Assembly: GCA_009929855.1 (NCBI GenBank)
Contig: RZZN01000009.1
Coordinates: 23,180 to 87,179, forward strand
Direction: 5' to 3'
DNA length: 64,000 nt
Origin: Gammaproteobacteria bacterium
GTDB lineage: Bacteria; Pseudomonadota; Gammaproteobacteria; Chromatiales; Chromatiaceae
A model generated the notes under the pieces. That model saw only the letters and a program-made list of their open reading frames with translations. It did not search any database and was not told the origin of the DNA. Both the position numbers and the translations under genes were made by a program. Below are positions 34,091-43,528 of the stretch, piece by piece (within the stretch, counting starts at the first letter, position 1; every line of letters starts with the position of its first letter).

Positions 34091-35434
34091 TCAAGATGTC
34101 AGGATCCTCAGCAGGTTCTTGTAGTCCTCCTCGAGCGTCAGGTCACTGTCACGCAGACTCTTGATGGTACGAGTTGCGTGCAAGACGGTCGTATGATCTC
34201 GCCCGCCGAAGGCCCGTCCGATTTCGGGAAGACTGTGTTTGGTGAGCTCTTTGGCGAGAGCCATCGCGACCTGGCGTGGCCGGGCGATCGAGCGACTGCG
34301 TTTCGCCGAGAGCATGTCCGAGATCCGCAGCTTGTAATATTCAGCAACGGTCTTCTGTATGTTCTCGATGCTGACCTGCTTGTCCTGTGCGGCCAGCATG
34401 TCGCGCAGTGCATGACGCGCAAGATCGAGCGTGATGGACTTGCCCGTGAATTGTGCGTTGGCGATCAAACGACGCAACGCACCCTCGAGCTCTCGAATGT
34501 TGGAGCGGATGCGTCGACCGACGAAGAAGGCCACATCCTCGGGAAGATCGACACCCCAGAGGCTCGCCTTGCTGTGCAGGATGGCCACACTGGTTTCGAG
34601 ATCCGGTGGCTCAATCGAGACCGTGAGTCCCCACCCGAAGCGCGACTTGAGCCGTTCCTCCAGGCCGATGACCTCTTTCGGGAAACGATCGCTCGATAGC
34701 ACGATCTGCTGACGCGACTCGAAGAGCGCATTGAACGTATGGAAGAACTCTTCCTGAGAGCGCTCCTTACCGGCAAAGAACTGCACGTCATCGATGAGCA
34801 GCGCGTTGACCGAACGATAGGTTCTCTTGAAGTCATCGATTCGATTGTGCTGCAGCGCCTTGATCATCTCGGCCACGAACCGCTCGGAATGCAGATAGAT
34901 CACACGCGCATCCGGCCGATTTGCCAGGATGATGTTGCCAACGGCATGCATGAGATGTGTCTTGCCAAGCCCCACGCCACCGTAGATGAACAGGGGGTTG
35001 TACGCGGTACCCGGATTCTGACCGATCTGGATCGAGGCCGCCCTGGCGAGCTGATTGGATTTTCCTTCGACGAAGGTATCGAAGGTGAACTCGGCGTTCA
35101 GATTCGCGCTTGCCCGACGCGCACTGAGATCTTCAGCACCCGTTGCAGGGGGTGAATGTGTGGTTGGGGATGTCGCGTGCTCGCCGTCGTTCGCATCGAG
35201 CTCGCCGACCTCGAAGCTGATCTCGTCAATGGCTCCATCACTATAGAGGCGACAGAGCCCAAGCAGTCGGTCCTCATAATGCTGACGCGTCCAATCCAGC
35301 ACGAAACGGTTTGGCGCAAGCAGTCGCAGCCGCGTGCCCTCCTGCCTTGCCTGCAGCGGCAAGATCCAGGTGTTAAGCTCAGCGGCTGTGAGCTCCGCCT
35401 TCAGTCGGTTGATGCATTGATCCCAGATGCCCAC
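34091..35434 (-). CDS. dnaA: Chromosomal replication initiator DnaA
   Basis: A 447-residue AAA+ initiator starting at GTG 35434. Domain I reads [20 protein letters not shown]; domain III has [22 protein letters not shown] (Walker A) and [20 protein letters not shown] (Walker B); domain IV carries the DnaA-box-binding signature [13 protein letters not shown]. Domain II (about residues 85-110) is short and Ala/Thr/Ser-rich. A consensus DnaA box lies 125 bases upstream, allowing autoregulation or origin function. Confidence 0.98.
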   Translation of the reverse strand: MGIWDQCINRLKAELTAAELNTWILPLQARQEGTRLRLLAPNRFVLDWTRQHYEDRLLGLCRLYSDGAIDEISFEVGELDANDGEHATSPTTHSPPATGAEDLSARRASANLNAEFTFDTFVEGKSNQLARAASIQIGQNPGTAYNPLFIYGGVGLGKTHLMHAVGNIILANRPDARVIYLHSERFVAEMIKALQHNRIDDFKRTYRSVNALLIDDVQFFAGKERSQEEFFHTFNALFESRQQIVLSSDRFPKEVIGLEERLKSRFGWGLTVSIEPPDLETSVAILHSKASLWGVDLPEDVAFFVGRRIRSNIRELEGALRRLIANAQFTGKSITLDLARHALRDMLAAQDKQVSIENIQKTVAEYYKLRISDMLSAKRSRSIARPRQVAMALAKELTKHSLPEIGRAFGGRDHTTVLHATRTIKSLRDSDLTLEEDYKNLLRILTS

Positions 35435-35558
35435 GACGATTTCCCCAAAGCCCAGACTCGTTTGACCCGATCGACCGCGTGGTCGGCGGCACCCCTGAGG
35501 GCGACGATCTCAGTCCCGCGCGACGGCAATCGGCGCAGTCTAGCCCCCTGGAGCCAAC

Positions 35559-35567
35559 TTATCCACA
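35559..35567 (+). promoter_or_regulatory. Consensus DnaA box in dnaA-rpmH intergenic region
   Basis: TTATCCACA is an exact DnaA box, followed by a moderately AT-rich stretch (about 35580-35640). Only this one perfect box is visible in the 256-base gap, so it may serve dnaA autoregulation or be part of a dispersed oriC. Confidence 0.6.
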
Positions 35568-35690
35568 ACCAATGTCGCCCAATCGATCTTCGATCTTCAT
35601 TGACTTCAGACTAGAAATTACCTACCATTCTCGCCTTTTCATACGCCGGGGTTGAGCAGATCCCGAACGCTGATATCCTGGAGCATCGAC

Positions 35691-35828
35691 ATGAAACGCA
35701 CCTTTCAACCCAGCCGTCTCAAGCGCGCCCGGACCCACGGCTTTCGCGCCCGCTCAGCGACCCGTGGCGGCCGCAAGGTCCTCAACGCCCGGCGCGCGAA
35801 AGGACGAGTGCGCCTGACCCCCTGCTGA
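35691..35828 (+). CDS. rpmH: 50S ribosomal protein L34
   Basis: The 45-residue basic protein reads [20 protein letters not shown] and continues [19 protein letters not shown], an unmistakable L34. It has an atypical acid-free tail VRLTPC ending with Cys. GGAG lies 9-10 bases before the ATG. rnpA follows after eight bases, the universal rpmH-rnpA pair, divergent from dnaA. Confidence 0.98.
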   Translation: MKRTFQPSRLKRARTHGFRARSATRGGRKVLNARRAKGRVRLTPC

Positions 35829-35836
35829 CGATCGGG

Positions 35837-36223
35837 GTGGGTTGCGCGGAGTCCGATGACGGTCAGGGACAGGGCTTTCCGCCAACGAGCCGACTGACCC
35901 ATGCGCGGCAGTTCAACCACGTCTTCGCAACGCCACAGCGGGTAGGCGGCAGCGGTTTCGTGGTCCTTTTCCGAGCGAACGACCAGCGGCATGCGCGCCT
36001 GGGACTAGCCATCTCCAAGAAATGCGCTAAGCGCGCGGTTGACCGCGCACGTCTCAAACGGATCGCCCGCGAGAGCTTTCGATCGCATCGCAGTGCACTG
36101 CCGGGCTTCGACATCATTGTGCTGTGCGCGAGAGGCGCTCCGAGTATGCCCAATCAACGCCTCTTTGCCACCCTCGAACGTGCCTGGGTCGCTATCGAGA
36201 AACAGTCATGCGCCGAATCCTGA
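35837..36223 (+). CDS. rnpA: Ribonuclease P protein component
   Basis: Up to 128 residues of the protein subunit that helps RNase P RNA process tRNA 5' ends. The frame contains [41 protein letters not shown] (the RNR-type RNA-binding motif, here with a divergent DRARLKR) and [12 protein letters not shown]. The start is uncertain: GTG 35837 or TTG 35840 fit the spacing from rpmH, and no ATG is in frame upstream of the conserved part. The 3' end overlaps yidD by 16 bases. Confidence 0.93.
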   Translation: MGCAESDDGQGQGFPPTSRLTHARQFNHVFATPQRVGGSGFVVLFRANDQRHARLGLAISKKCAKRAVDRARLKRIARESFRSHRSALPGFDIIVLCARGAPSMPNQRLFATLERAWVAIEKQSCAES

Positions 36224-36444
36224 TCGCGCTGATCCGCGCCTACCAGTACGTCATCAGTCCACTCGTTGGACATCATTGCCGGTTCTATCCCTCCTGCTCG
36301 CAATACGCCGTCGAGGCGATCGAGCGCCATGGACCGATGTACGGGATTTGGCTCGCGATTCGCCGCCTTTCCCGTTGTCACCCCTGGCATGCGGGTGGCA
36401 TCGACCCGGTCCCAACCGAACGGCACACCAGTTCTCATGGATAA
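36208..36444 (+). CDS. yidD: Membrane protein insertion efficiency factor YidD
   Basis: A 78-residue protein from ATG 36208, [19 protein letters not shown], with the invariant [19 protein letters not shown] and [13 protein letters not shown] motifs. YidD is a small amphipathic, membrane-associated protein that helps YidC-dependent insertion. The gene overlaps both rnpA and yidC, a tight arrangement conserved across bacteria. Confidence 0.96.
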   Translation: MRRILIALIRAYQYVISPLVGHHCRFYPSCSQYAVEAIERHGPMYGIWLAIRRLSRCHPWHAGGIDPVPTERHTSSHG

Positions 36445-38119
36445 TCAGCGTCTGATCCTGCTTTTCGCCTTAGCCGCGGTCTTGTTCCTAATCTACTCGG
36501 CTTGGATGCAAGACTACGGGCAGCCCGCCCAGCCTCAGCGCGTCGATGCGCCCGCCATGATCGGCGAGACGATGCCGGACACCTCGATTGCGCAAGACGT
36601 GCCGCGCGTCACCACGACGACCGAGGCGCTGACTGGCGCCCCGACGGCCCCCGAGATCCTCGCGGCGCCCGCCGAGCAACCGATTCGGGTCGAGACGGAT
36701 GTCTTCCATCTCGAGATCTCACCCCGTGGCGCAACCATCTCGGCCGCTTGGCTGAACGGTTATGCGACAGTCGCCGATCGTCCGGAAGAGCCCTTCCAAC
36801 TGTTCAAGCCGGCACCACCCAACCTTTTCATTGCACAGTCCGGATTACTTGGGGATGTCGAGGGCCGTCTGCCGACCCACGAGGCACTCTTTACCGCAAC
36901 GCAGACACTCTATCGGCTCGGGCCCGATGACGACCAACTCGAGGTCGAGCTGATCTGGGTCAGCGAGGAAGGGGTCGAGGTGCGTAAGGTCTTCGAGTTT
37001 CAGCGCGGCAGCTATCTGATCCGCGCCAGCCAGACGATCACCAACGCCAGCGAGACACCGCTGGTCACGCGTCGTTACAACCAACTCCAGCGCACCGAGC
37101 TCTACGACCCGAACGAGTCGAGATTCATCCATACCTTCACCGGCGGCGTCTACTACAGCCCCGAGGACAAGTACAAAAAGGTCGATTTCGACAACATGCG
37201 CAAATCGCCGCTCGATCGCGCGGTCATGGATGGCTGGATCGCGATGATGCAGCACTACTTCCTGGCAGCCTGGATCCCACCACGGGGTGTGCAGGAGACC
37301 TTCTATACCAACGTACTTGCCGATTCACGCTATATCATCGGCAAATATTCACCGGCGGTGAGTGTCGCACCGGGCGCGACCCACGTCTTCGCCGATGAGT
37401 TGTTCGTCGGACCGAAGCTCCAGGACCAGCTCGCGAGCGTCGCCCCTGGACTTGAGCTCGCCGTCGATTACGGCTGGTTGACAGTGATCGCGCAACCGAT
37501 CTTCTGGGTCCTGAGCAAGATCTATCTACTGGTCGGCAACTGGGGTTGGGCCATCATCGTCCTGACGATCCTGATCAAGCTAGCCTTCTACAAGCTCTCC
37601 GAGACCAGCTACAAGTCGATGGCCAACATGCGCCAGTTGGCCCCGCGTCTGCAAGCGCTGAAGGATCGCTATGGCGACGACAAGCAGCGTCTCAATCAGG
37701 CCATGATGGAGATGTACAAGACCGAAAAGATCAACCCGCTCGGCGGCTGTCTGCCGATCCTGATCCAGATCCCGGTCTTCATCGCGCTCTACTGGGTCTT
37801 GCTGGAAAGCGTTGAGCTACGCTATGCACCCTTCATCCTCTGGCTCGACAATCTCTCGGCGCCGGACCCCTATTTCATCCTGCCACTCATCATGGGTGTC
37901 TCCATGTTCGTGCAGATGAAGCTGAACCCGCCGCCACCGGATCCAATCCAGGCGAAGATCATGATGGCCCTGCCGTTCGTCTTCACGGTCTTCTTCGCCT
38001 TCTTCCCATCCGGGCTGGTGCTCTACTGGACAGTCAACAATCTGCTGTCGATCGCCCAGCAGTGGCACATCACCCGGACGATCGAGAAAGAGGCCGCGGC
38101 GGCGAAACGCAAACGGTGA
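36437..38119 (+). CDS. yidC: Membrane protein insertase YidC
   Basis: The 560-residue protein from ATG 36437 begins [23 protein letters not shown] (first membrane helix), followed by a large periplasmic beta-supersandwich domain (about 60-340) and the conserved Oxa1-like C-terminal membrane core ([21 protein letters not shown] and following helices, with the [13 protein letters not shown] motif). It inserts and folds inner-membrane proteins with or without SecYEG. A basic tail (AAAAKRKR) ends the protein. The start overlaps yidD by eight bases. Confidence 0.97.
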   Translation: MDNQRLILLFALAAVLFLIYSAWMQDYGQPAQPQRVDAPAMIGETMPDTSIAQDVPRVTTTTEALTGAPTAPEILAAPAEQPIRVETDVFHLEISPRGATISAAWLNGYATVADRPEEPFQLFKPAPPNLFIAQSGLLGDVEGRLPTHEALFTATQTLYRLGPDDDQLEVELIWVSEEGVEVRKVFEFQRGSYLIRASQTITNASETPLVTRRYNQLQRTELYDPNESRFIHTFTGGVYYSPEDKYKKVDFDNMRKSPLDRAVMDGWIAMMQHYFLAAWIPPRGVQETFYTNVLADSRYIIGKYSPAVSVAPGATHVFADELFVGPKLQDQLASVAPGLELAVDYGWLTVIAQPIFWVLSKIYLLVGNWGWAIIVLTILIKLAFYKLSETSYKSMANMRQLAPRLQALKDRYGDDKQRLNQAMMEMYKTEKINPLGGCLPILIQIPVFIALYWVLLESVELRYAPFILWLDNLSAPDPYFILPLIMGVSMFVQMKLNPPPPDPIQAKIMMALPFVFTVFFAFFPSGLVLYWTVNNLLSIAQQWHITRTIEKEAAAAKRKR

Positions 38120-38191
38120 GACAGGCCACAGCCCTGCGTTGGGCATTTAGAATCTGGTTGCGATACCGCGCGGGCTAGGTGGTCTTCACTC

Positions 38192-39529
38192 ATGGCCGCG
38201 GAGACCATCGTCGCGATCGCGACCGCACCTGGCCGGGGCGGGATCGGGATCGTCCGCGCGAGCGGCCCCGCGGTCGCGGACTTGACGCAGCGTCTCATCG
38301 GACGCGTGCCAAGTGCGCGACATGCCACGCTCGCCACCGTCCACGACGGTGCGGGGCAGCCGATCGATCAAGGCATCGTGGTTTATTTCGCGAAACCGGA
38401 CTCCTTCACTGGCGAGGATGTCCTGGAACTCCAGGTCCATGGTAGTCCAGTGGTCCTGGATCTCATCCTCGCGCGCTGTCTTGAGCTTGGCGCGCGTCTG
38501 GCGCGCCCCGGAGAGTTCAGCGAGCGCGCCTTTCTCAACGGCAAGCTCGATCTGGTCCAGGCCGAGGCCATCGCCGACCTGATCGAGAGTTCGACCGCCC
38601 TGGCGGCACGCCTGGCCGGGCGCAGTCTACAAGGTGTCTTCTCGCGTCTGATCGATGACCTGGTCGAGCGGCTCATTCGGATGCGCATGGGACTGGAGGC
38701 GACCCTCGACTTTCCCGACGAGGAGCTCGATCTACCCAACGACCTTGGCATCGGTGCCGACCTCACGGCCATCATCGCGGATACCTCAGACGTGATCGCC
38801 TCCGCCCATCAGGGGCAGGTCGTTCGCGATGGACTCGCGGTCGTGATCGCAGGTCCGCCCAACGCTGGCAAGTCAAGCCTGCTCAATGCACTCTCTGGGC
38901 AGGAAAGCGCGATCGTGACACCCGTCGCGGGCACCACCCGCGACACGCTCGCGCTCGACATCCAGATCGATGGCCTGCCGATCCGAATCATCGATACCGC
39001 CGGCCTGCGTCACAGCGACGACATCGTCGAGCGTGAGGGCATCCGCAGGGCCCGTGCACAGGCCGAGCAGGCTGACCTGATCCTCTGGGTCTATGACGCA
39101 ACCACAGGCCCTGATCCACTGACCCGCGCGCATCTGCCAACAGGCATCGCGGTGACCCGCGTGCGCAACAAGATCGATCTCTTGGGGCTGCAACCGAACA
39201 TCATGGATGTCGACACCGGGCCTGAGATCGCGATCTCGGCAACCAACGGCGCGGGTCTCGATCTGCTGCGAGCCCATCTGAAAGAGCGTGCAGGACTTGG
39301 CGGCACGACCGAAGGCGCCTTCGTGGCACGTCGGCGCCATCTCGACGCGCTTCGCCGTGGACTCGATCACCTGGAATCAGCGCGCTACGCCCTTACAAAT
39401 GCCCTCGGTGCAGAGCTGATCGCCGAAGATCTGCAACAGGCCCAACACGCCTTTGGTGAGATCACCGGACGTGTCACCTCGGACGATCTGCTCGGGCGTA
39501 TCTTTTCGAGCTTTTGCATCGGCAAATAG
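38192..39529 (+). CDS. mnmE: tRNA modification GTPase MnmE
   Basis: MnmE works with MnmG to make the 5-carboxymethylaminomethyl group on wobble uridines. The 445 residues comprise the N-terminal tetrahydrofolate-binding domain (TIVAIATAPGRGGIGIVRASG), helical domain, and GTPase with G1 GPPNAGKSSLLNAL, G2 GTTRDTL, G3 DTAGLR and G4 NKID. The C-terminal FCIGK carries the conserved reactive Cys. mnmG does not follow here, unlike in many gammaproteobacteria. Confidence 0.97.
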   Translation: MAAETIVAIATAPGRGGIGIVRASGPAVADLTQRLIGRVPSARHATLATVHDGAGQPIDQGIVVYFAKPDSFTGEDVLELQVHGSPVVLDLILARCLELGARLARPGEFSERAFLNGKLDLVQAEAIADLIESSTALAARLAGRSLQGVFSRLIDDLVERLIRMRMGLEATLDFPDEELDLPNDLGIGADLTAIIADTSDVIASAHQGQVVRDGLAVVIAGPPNAGKSSLLNALSGQESAIVTPVAGTTRDTLALDIQIDGLPIRIIDTAGLRHSDDIVEREGIRRARAQAEQADLILWVYDATTGPDPLTRAHLPTGIAVTRVRNKIDLLGLQPNIMDVDTGPEIAISATNGAGLDLLRAHLKERAGLGGTTEGAFVARRRHLDALRRGLDHLESARYALTNALGAELIAEDLQQAQHAFGEITGRVTSDDLLGRIFSSFCIGK

Positions 39530-39651
39530 CGTCTTTCGAGTCATTCCCCACGACTGCGACACCTCGGCGAGCCACCGTCGATGGGTACATCACCGTCTTC
39601 AGCGTGCTTATGTGTCTTCATCACGGCACCTCGAAATGAGCTGGCCTGTCA

Positions 39652-39963
39652 ATGGCCCCAAGCGAACTCAGCTTTGAACTGGCCGACTGGGAGGTTCTAA
39701 AAATCGACGAGCGGGTCACCTTGCCCACCCTCGACACCTGGCTGAGTGAGTGGGAGTCCCGCGGGGTGCCGGACGGTGCGAGGCTGGCCTTCCGGTGGGC
39801 GGTCACGCCGATCCTGCTCGCAACCATGCTCATGATGCGACTCACAACCCTGCTCAGGCCGGGTGATATCGCTGCCATCGAACTTCTGTCACTCAGCCAC
39901 CAGCTTACGGTGTTGTCCGAGCCCGAGCCGGCGCCTCCTCATCGACTCCAAGACAATGCCTGA
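39652..39963 (+). CDS. Orphan hypothetical protein (103 aa)
   Basis: In the 615-base gap between mnmE and the DUF4198 gene there is an open frame whose codon third positions are GC-rich like its neighbours. The product begins MAPSELSFELADWEVLKIDE and contains RLTTLLRPGDIAAIELLSLS, faintly resembling the RPGD turn of SpoA (FliM/FliN/YscQ) domains, followed by a proline-rich end. I see no clear ribosome site. It may be a real small gene, a remnant, or chance; I do not assign a function. Confidence 0.4.
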   Translation: MAPSELSFELADWEVLKIDERVTLPTLDTWLSEWESRGVPDGARLAFRWAVTPILLATMLMMRLTTLLRPGDIAAIELLSLSHQLTVLSEPEPAPPHRLQDNA

Positions 39964-40066
39964 TATACATGGCGATCGCGGGGCTCGACGATCGGGTGAT
40001 GTGATCCTCACCGGAGTCGCAGGACGAGACGCCTGATGTGCGTGACGATCGCGACATCGATGGCAG

Positions 40067-40098
40067 CGTGGTATTATTTTTCGATGACTAATAACACG
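40067..40098. promoter_or_regulatory. Long palindrome upstream of nikK/nikL-like genes
   Basis: CGTGGTATTA-N12-TAATAACACG forms ten-base arms with one mismatch, 46 bases before the DUF4198 start codon, in an AT-rich patch. Spaced palindromes of this general kind (GTGTTA...TAACAC) are bound by NikR in several proteobacteria. The link to NikR is inference; other metal regulators are possible. Confidence 0.5.
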
Positions 40099-40144
40099 GG
40101 GCTTGATTAGAGCGGTCCCGTAGTGAACTTGATCGGAGCCCTCG

Positions 40145-40930
40145 ATGAGCTTATCCCCGATTCATGCGAGCCTCGGCCGTGGCGTCCTGCTCGTCGCGCT
40201 CGCTCATCCGTGCCTCGCCTTGGCGCATTTCCAAGAACTGATTCCTTCCACCGATATCCTCGATGCGACGACCGGGCGCACGCTCACAGTGGAACTGCGT
40301 TTCACGCACCCGATGGAGGGTGGGCCACTCATGGATATGGCGACACCTGTGCGACTGGCTGTCCAGGGACCGCGTGGCCGGGAGGATCTCCTATCGGCAC
40401 TCACGCCAGTCGAGGTCGATGGTCGGCGCACCTACCGGCTCGATTACACGGTCACTCAACCGGGTGATCATCTCTTCTATGTCGAGCCAGCACCCTACTG
40501 GGAGCCTGGCGAAGGGAGCATGATCATCCACTACACCAAGGTGGTGGTAGATGCTTTCGGTGCCGAATCAGGCTGGGATGCCGAGCTTGGGCTCCCCGTC
40601 GAGATCGTCCCACTGGTCCGTCCTTATGGTCTTTGGACAGGCAACCTCTTCCGTGGTGTCGTCAAACGCGATGGTCAGCCGATCCCGTACGCCGAGATCG
40701 AGGTCGAATGGCGCAATGATGGATCCATCACCCCGCCATCCAATCCCTATGTCACCCAAGTGATCAAGTCCGACGCGCAAGGGGTCTTCAGCTACGCCAT
40801 GCCGCGCGCTGGCTGGTGGGGCTTCGCGGCCTTGGTCGAATCAGACGAAATGCTGAAGAATCCCGACGGCGAGGATGCCCAGGTCGAGCTTGGTGGACTG
40901 ATCTGGGTACGGACGCGTGATATGCGATGA
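40145..40930 (+). CDS. DUF4198 periplasmic protein, NikK-like (nickel/cobalt uptake accessory)
   Basis: A 261-residue secreted protein with signal sequence ending LALAHFQ, so the mature N-terminus starts with a His. DUF4198 features include [48 protein letters not shown] and a C-terminal Greek-key part ([36 protein letters not shown]). Family members (NikK) accompany NikMNQO-type ECF nickel transporters. It overlaps the next gene by four bases. No permease or ATPase follows here, so its partners must be encoded elsewhere, if present. Confidence 0.75.
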   Translation: MSLSPIHASLGRGVLLVALAHPCLALAHFQELIPSTDILDATTGRTLTVELRFTHPMEGGPLMDMATPVRLAVQGPRGREDLLSALTPVEVDGRRTYRLDYTVTQPGDHLFYVEPAPYWEPGEGSMIIHYTKVVVDAFGAESGWDAELGLPVEIVPLVRPYGLWTGNLFRGVVKRDGQPIPYAEIEVEWRNDGSITPPSNPYVTQVIKSDAQGVFSYAMPRAGWWGFAALVESDEMLKNPDGEDAQVELGGLIWVRTRDMR

Positions 40931-41595
40931 AAAGAGTCACAATGGAACACCGGGACCGGGATCAGAGCATCCACTCGCGACCGAGCTTGGCCATCATCAT
41001 TGGAATGGGCGTTCTGCTCATTGGACTCTCCGAAATGGCACTCGCGCACAAGCTCCAGGTCCATGCCTTTGCCGAGGGCCGATCCATCTCAGGCTCGACC
41101 TACTATGCCGGGGGCGGTGCCGTCTCGGCGGCTCGTATCGAGCTGCGCGATCCATCCGGAGCACTCTTGGCCGAACTCACGCCAGACGAAGATGGACGCT
41201 TCACCTATGAGGCAAGAGCTGCGGTCGAGCATCGCATCCTGGCGGTCACCCCAGACGGACATCGCGCCGAATGGATCGTCGCCTCATCCGAGTTGGTCTT
41301 CGACGAAGTCGGGCTAGGGCAGGGCAGTCAGACGATCGACACCCGCTTGGCCGTCCCTCAGGACTCAGGAACCAGGGGGGATCAGACCCCGGTCGCGGCC
41401 TCGACACTCGATCCAGCACTCGAGGCTGCCATCGAGCGCGCGCTCGCCCGTCAGATTCGACCCTTACGCGAGCAGCTCATCGCCACTGAGGAGCGAATCA
41501 GGCTGCACGATATCCTTGGCGGTCTTGGTTATATCATCGGATTGACTGGACTCGCGCTCTGGTGGCGTAGCCGTGTGACCCGCAACATGGGCTGA
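40927..41595 (+). CDS. NikL-like membrane-anchored accessory protein
   Basis: A 222-residue protein with a signal/anchor ([22 protein letters not shown]), again giving a mature start at His ([11 protein letters not shown]). A carboxypeptidase-regulatory-like domain follows ([33 protein letters not shown]), then a helical region ([20 protein letters not shown]) and a C-terminal membrane helix ([13 protein letters not shown]). This architecture is that of NikL, which with NikK supports nickel uptake. The pairing and overlap with the DUF4198 gene support the call. Confidence 0.7.
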   Translation: MKRVTMEHRDRDQSIHSRPSLAIIIGMGVLLIGLSEMALAHKLQVHAFAEGRSISGSTYYAGGGAVSAARIELRDPSGALLAELTPDEDGRFTYEARAAVEHRILAVTPDGHRAEWIVASSELVFDEVGLGQGSQTIDTRLAVPQDSGTRGDQTPVAASTLDPALEAAIERALARQIRPLREQLIATEERIRLHDILGGLGYIIGLTGLALWWRSRVTRNMG

Positions 41596-41617
41596 TCCCC
41601 GCCGTTGGGCGGGGATC
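41594..41617. terminator. Bidirectional terminator between nikL-like gene and rpoH
   Basis: A perfect ten-base stem GATCCCCGCC/GGCGGGGATC with a GTTG loop fills the short gap between two convergent genes; it overlaps the upstream stop codon. There is no T-run. Confidence 0.7.
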
Positions 41618-41633
41618 CACTCCAGGATCGGGC

Positions 41634-42473
41634 TCAGACCTCGAGCTGAAGTCGGAGCTTCTTCATGGCATTCTTCTCGATTTGGCGAATTCGCTCAGCC
41701 GAGACGCCGAATTGTTCGGCCAACTCATGCAGCGTCTGCTTCTTCTCGACCAGCCATCGCTCACGCAGGATGGTCTTGCTGCGATCATCCAGACCATCGA
41801 GTGCCGCGTAGAGACGCTCGCGCTGATTGAGCTCGGTGTCTTGGCGCTCGAGCAAGCGAGCAGGCTCCATGCGCATGTCAGGAAGATAGGTTGACGGCGC
41901 TGAGGTGGAGTCTTCGTCATCGTCCTCCAAGCCATCGAACGATAGATCCTGGTTGGCCAAACGTGACTCCATCTGGAGCACGGTCTCTGGCTTGACCCCG
42001 AGATCGGCGGCGACCGCGTCCACCTCTTCCTTCGAGAACCAGCCCAAACGCTTCTTCGCACTGCGCAGATTGAAGAAGAGCTTACGTTGTGCCTTGGTCG
42101 TGGCGACCTTGACGATGCGCCAGTTACGCAGGATGTACTCGTGGATCTCGGCGCGGATCCAATGCACGGCGAAGGACACGAGCCGAACGCCCATGTCGGG
42201 CTCGAAGCGGCGCACGGCCTTCATCAGTCCAACCGTGCCCTCTTGGATCAAATCGGGTAAGGGCAAACCGTAGCCGAGATAGCCCCTCGCAATGCGAATC
42301 ACAAACCGTAGATGAGAGGTCACCAGCCGCTTGGCCGCTTCCATGTCGCCATGGTCACGCAAGCGTGTGGCGAGGGCCTTTTCCTCTTCCGGGGTCAGGA
42401 CCGGAATCTGGTAGGCGCCGCTGATGTACGATTCGATGGTGCCGGTCGGCATGAGAGCGATGTCTTTGGCCAT
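41634..42473 (-). CDS. rpoH: RNA polymerase sigma-32 factor (heat shock)
   Basis: The 279-residue sigma factor has region 2 ([45 protein letters not shown]), the RpoH box QRKLFFNLR that distinguishes sigma-32, and region 4 helix-turn-helix ([20 protein letters not shown]). It directs transcription of heat-shock chaperones and proteases. A segment of five acidic residues (LEDDDED) near residue 184 lies between regions 3 and 4. Its upstream region (42474-42866) is unusually AT-rich. Confidence 0.96.
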   Translation of the reverse strand: MAKDIALMPTGTIESYISGAYQIPVLTPEEEKALATRLRDHGDMEAAKRLVTSHLRFVIRIARGYLGYGLPLPDLIQEGTVGLMKAVRRFEPDMGVRLVSFAVHWIRAEIHEYILRNWRIVKVATTKAQRKLFFNLRSAKKRLGWFSKEEVDAVAADLGVKPETVLQMESRLANQDLSFDGLEDDDEDSTSAPSTYLPDMRMEPARLLERQDTELNQRERLYAALDGLDDRSKTILRERWLVEKKQTLHELAEQFGVSAERIRQIEKNAMKKLRLQLEV

Positions 42474-42866
42474 GATCCAATACCTGAAATTTGTGATGTG
42501 GGATTATCCTAGCAATGCACTAAGGATTTTACCAGCACTTGCAGCCAGGTTTTCGAGCAGAAGCAGCCAAAAAAGTTCACCCAAAGGCCACTTGGCCCGT
42601 TTCCGGAGCTAGCAAAGACTCAATAAAAGTTATTTTATACAGATACATACATCATCAATAGGCAGCCATATCAGGTGTTTTCACTATTCGGAATCCTTTG
42701 TGTTTCATGAAAAATTCATCCTGAAAGATCGAAAAATCCTTACTTCATTGACAATCGAACGGGATTATCAGAGGCTTCATCCCACCCCCGCAGACGTTGG
42801 AGGGGGGTAGCGCGTGATCGGGGGTGGGCCAAGCGAATTTCACAGGACGTGCCTGAACGATCCATC
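42474..42866. other. AT-rich intergenic region upstream of rpoH
   Basis: These 393 bases hold no credible ORF. They are much more AT-rich than the surroundings, especially 42620-42760, with runs such as TTATTTTATACAG. They must contain the rpoH promoter(s), but no unambiguous -35/-10 pair could be set. A small GGCCA/TGGCC inverted repeat occurs near 42582. Confidence 0.6.
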
Positions 42867-43352
42867 TCATTGGTCGCTGCGCTGATGCAGGAGCTCCAAT
42901 GCACGCCCGGCATCCATGACTGAAAGATGGGGAAGTGGATCCAGTCGGTTGGCCATGACATAGTCAGTCAATAGCTCGCGTGTCAGTGCGCGCAAGGTGT
43001 CCGGATCCCAGGGTTTGGTCACATAATGGTCAAGGCCAGCCTCGTTGATGGCACGAATGGTATCCTCCTGATCCGCCTGTCCGGTCACCAGAACCTTGCG
43101 TGCTCCACCCGTCCGCTCGGCCATGCGCAAACCGATCAAGAAATCGATCCCGGTCGTCCCGGGCAGGCGGTGATCGGCCAGCACGAGCGCGAGTCGATCG
43201 CCATCATGCGCGATCTCCTCGGTGATCTCACGGGCGGTCGTCGCATCCTCAGCGGCTTCGATTCGCACCCGCTCGGCGAAGCTCGCAAGATCACGTTGCA
43301 GCGCTGCGCGCACATCGGGTTCGTCCTCGAGGATCAAGATGGCTAGTCTCAT
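42867..43352 (-). CDS. Single-domain-type response regulator
   Basis: A 161-residue protein starting MRLAILILEDEPDVRAALQ. The receiver fold shows the acidic pair (EDE), phospho-acceptor Asp in LVLADHRLPGTTG, Thr in KVLVTGQAD and Lys in HYVTKPWD. After the receiver come about 35 residues (LTDYVMANRLDPLPHLSVMD) with no DNA-binding or enzymatic domain. It probably acts by protein contact. It lies 176 bases after a PilU-like ATPase on the same strand, so a role in pilus or motility control is possible but unproven. ATG 43367 is an alternative start. Confidence 0.85.
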   Translation of the reverse strand: MRLAILILEDEPDVRAALQRDLASFAERVRIEAAEDATTAREITEEIAHDGDRLALVLADHRLPGTTGIDFLIGLRMAERTGGARKVLVTGQADQEDTIRAINEAGLDHYVTKPWDPDTLRALTRELLTDYVMANRLDPLPHLSVMDAGRALELLHQRSDQ

Positions 43353-43528
43353 CGCATCATCTCTCATTCGCCTTCGCGCATCGCCGTGCAGCGTCTCCGG
43401 ATCGGGCGCGGGCGGGCGGGTATCTGGGGATGTACTGCATTGGGGCAGGTTGGCCCGAGCAAGGGCAGGGGGATCCGCGGCGCCCCGGCAGTCCATCCAT
43501 TGGTCGAGCGCGAGCGTCGAGCATCCGC

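Noticed and set aside
42600..42760. Possible oriC in the AT-rich region upstream of rpoH
   Set aside because: Only one poor DnaA-box-like word (TTATACAGA) and no iterons or clusters; better explained as promoter DNA.
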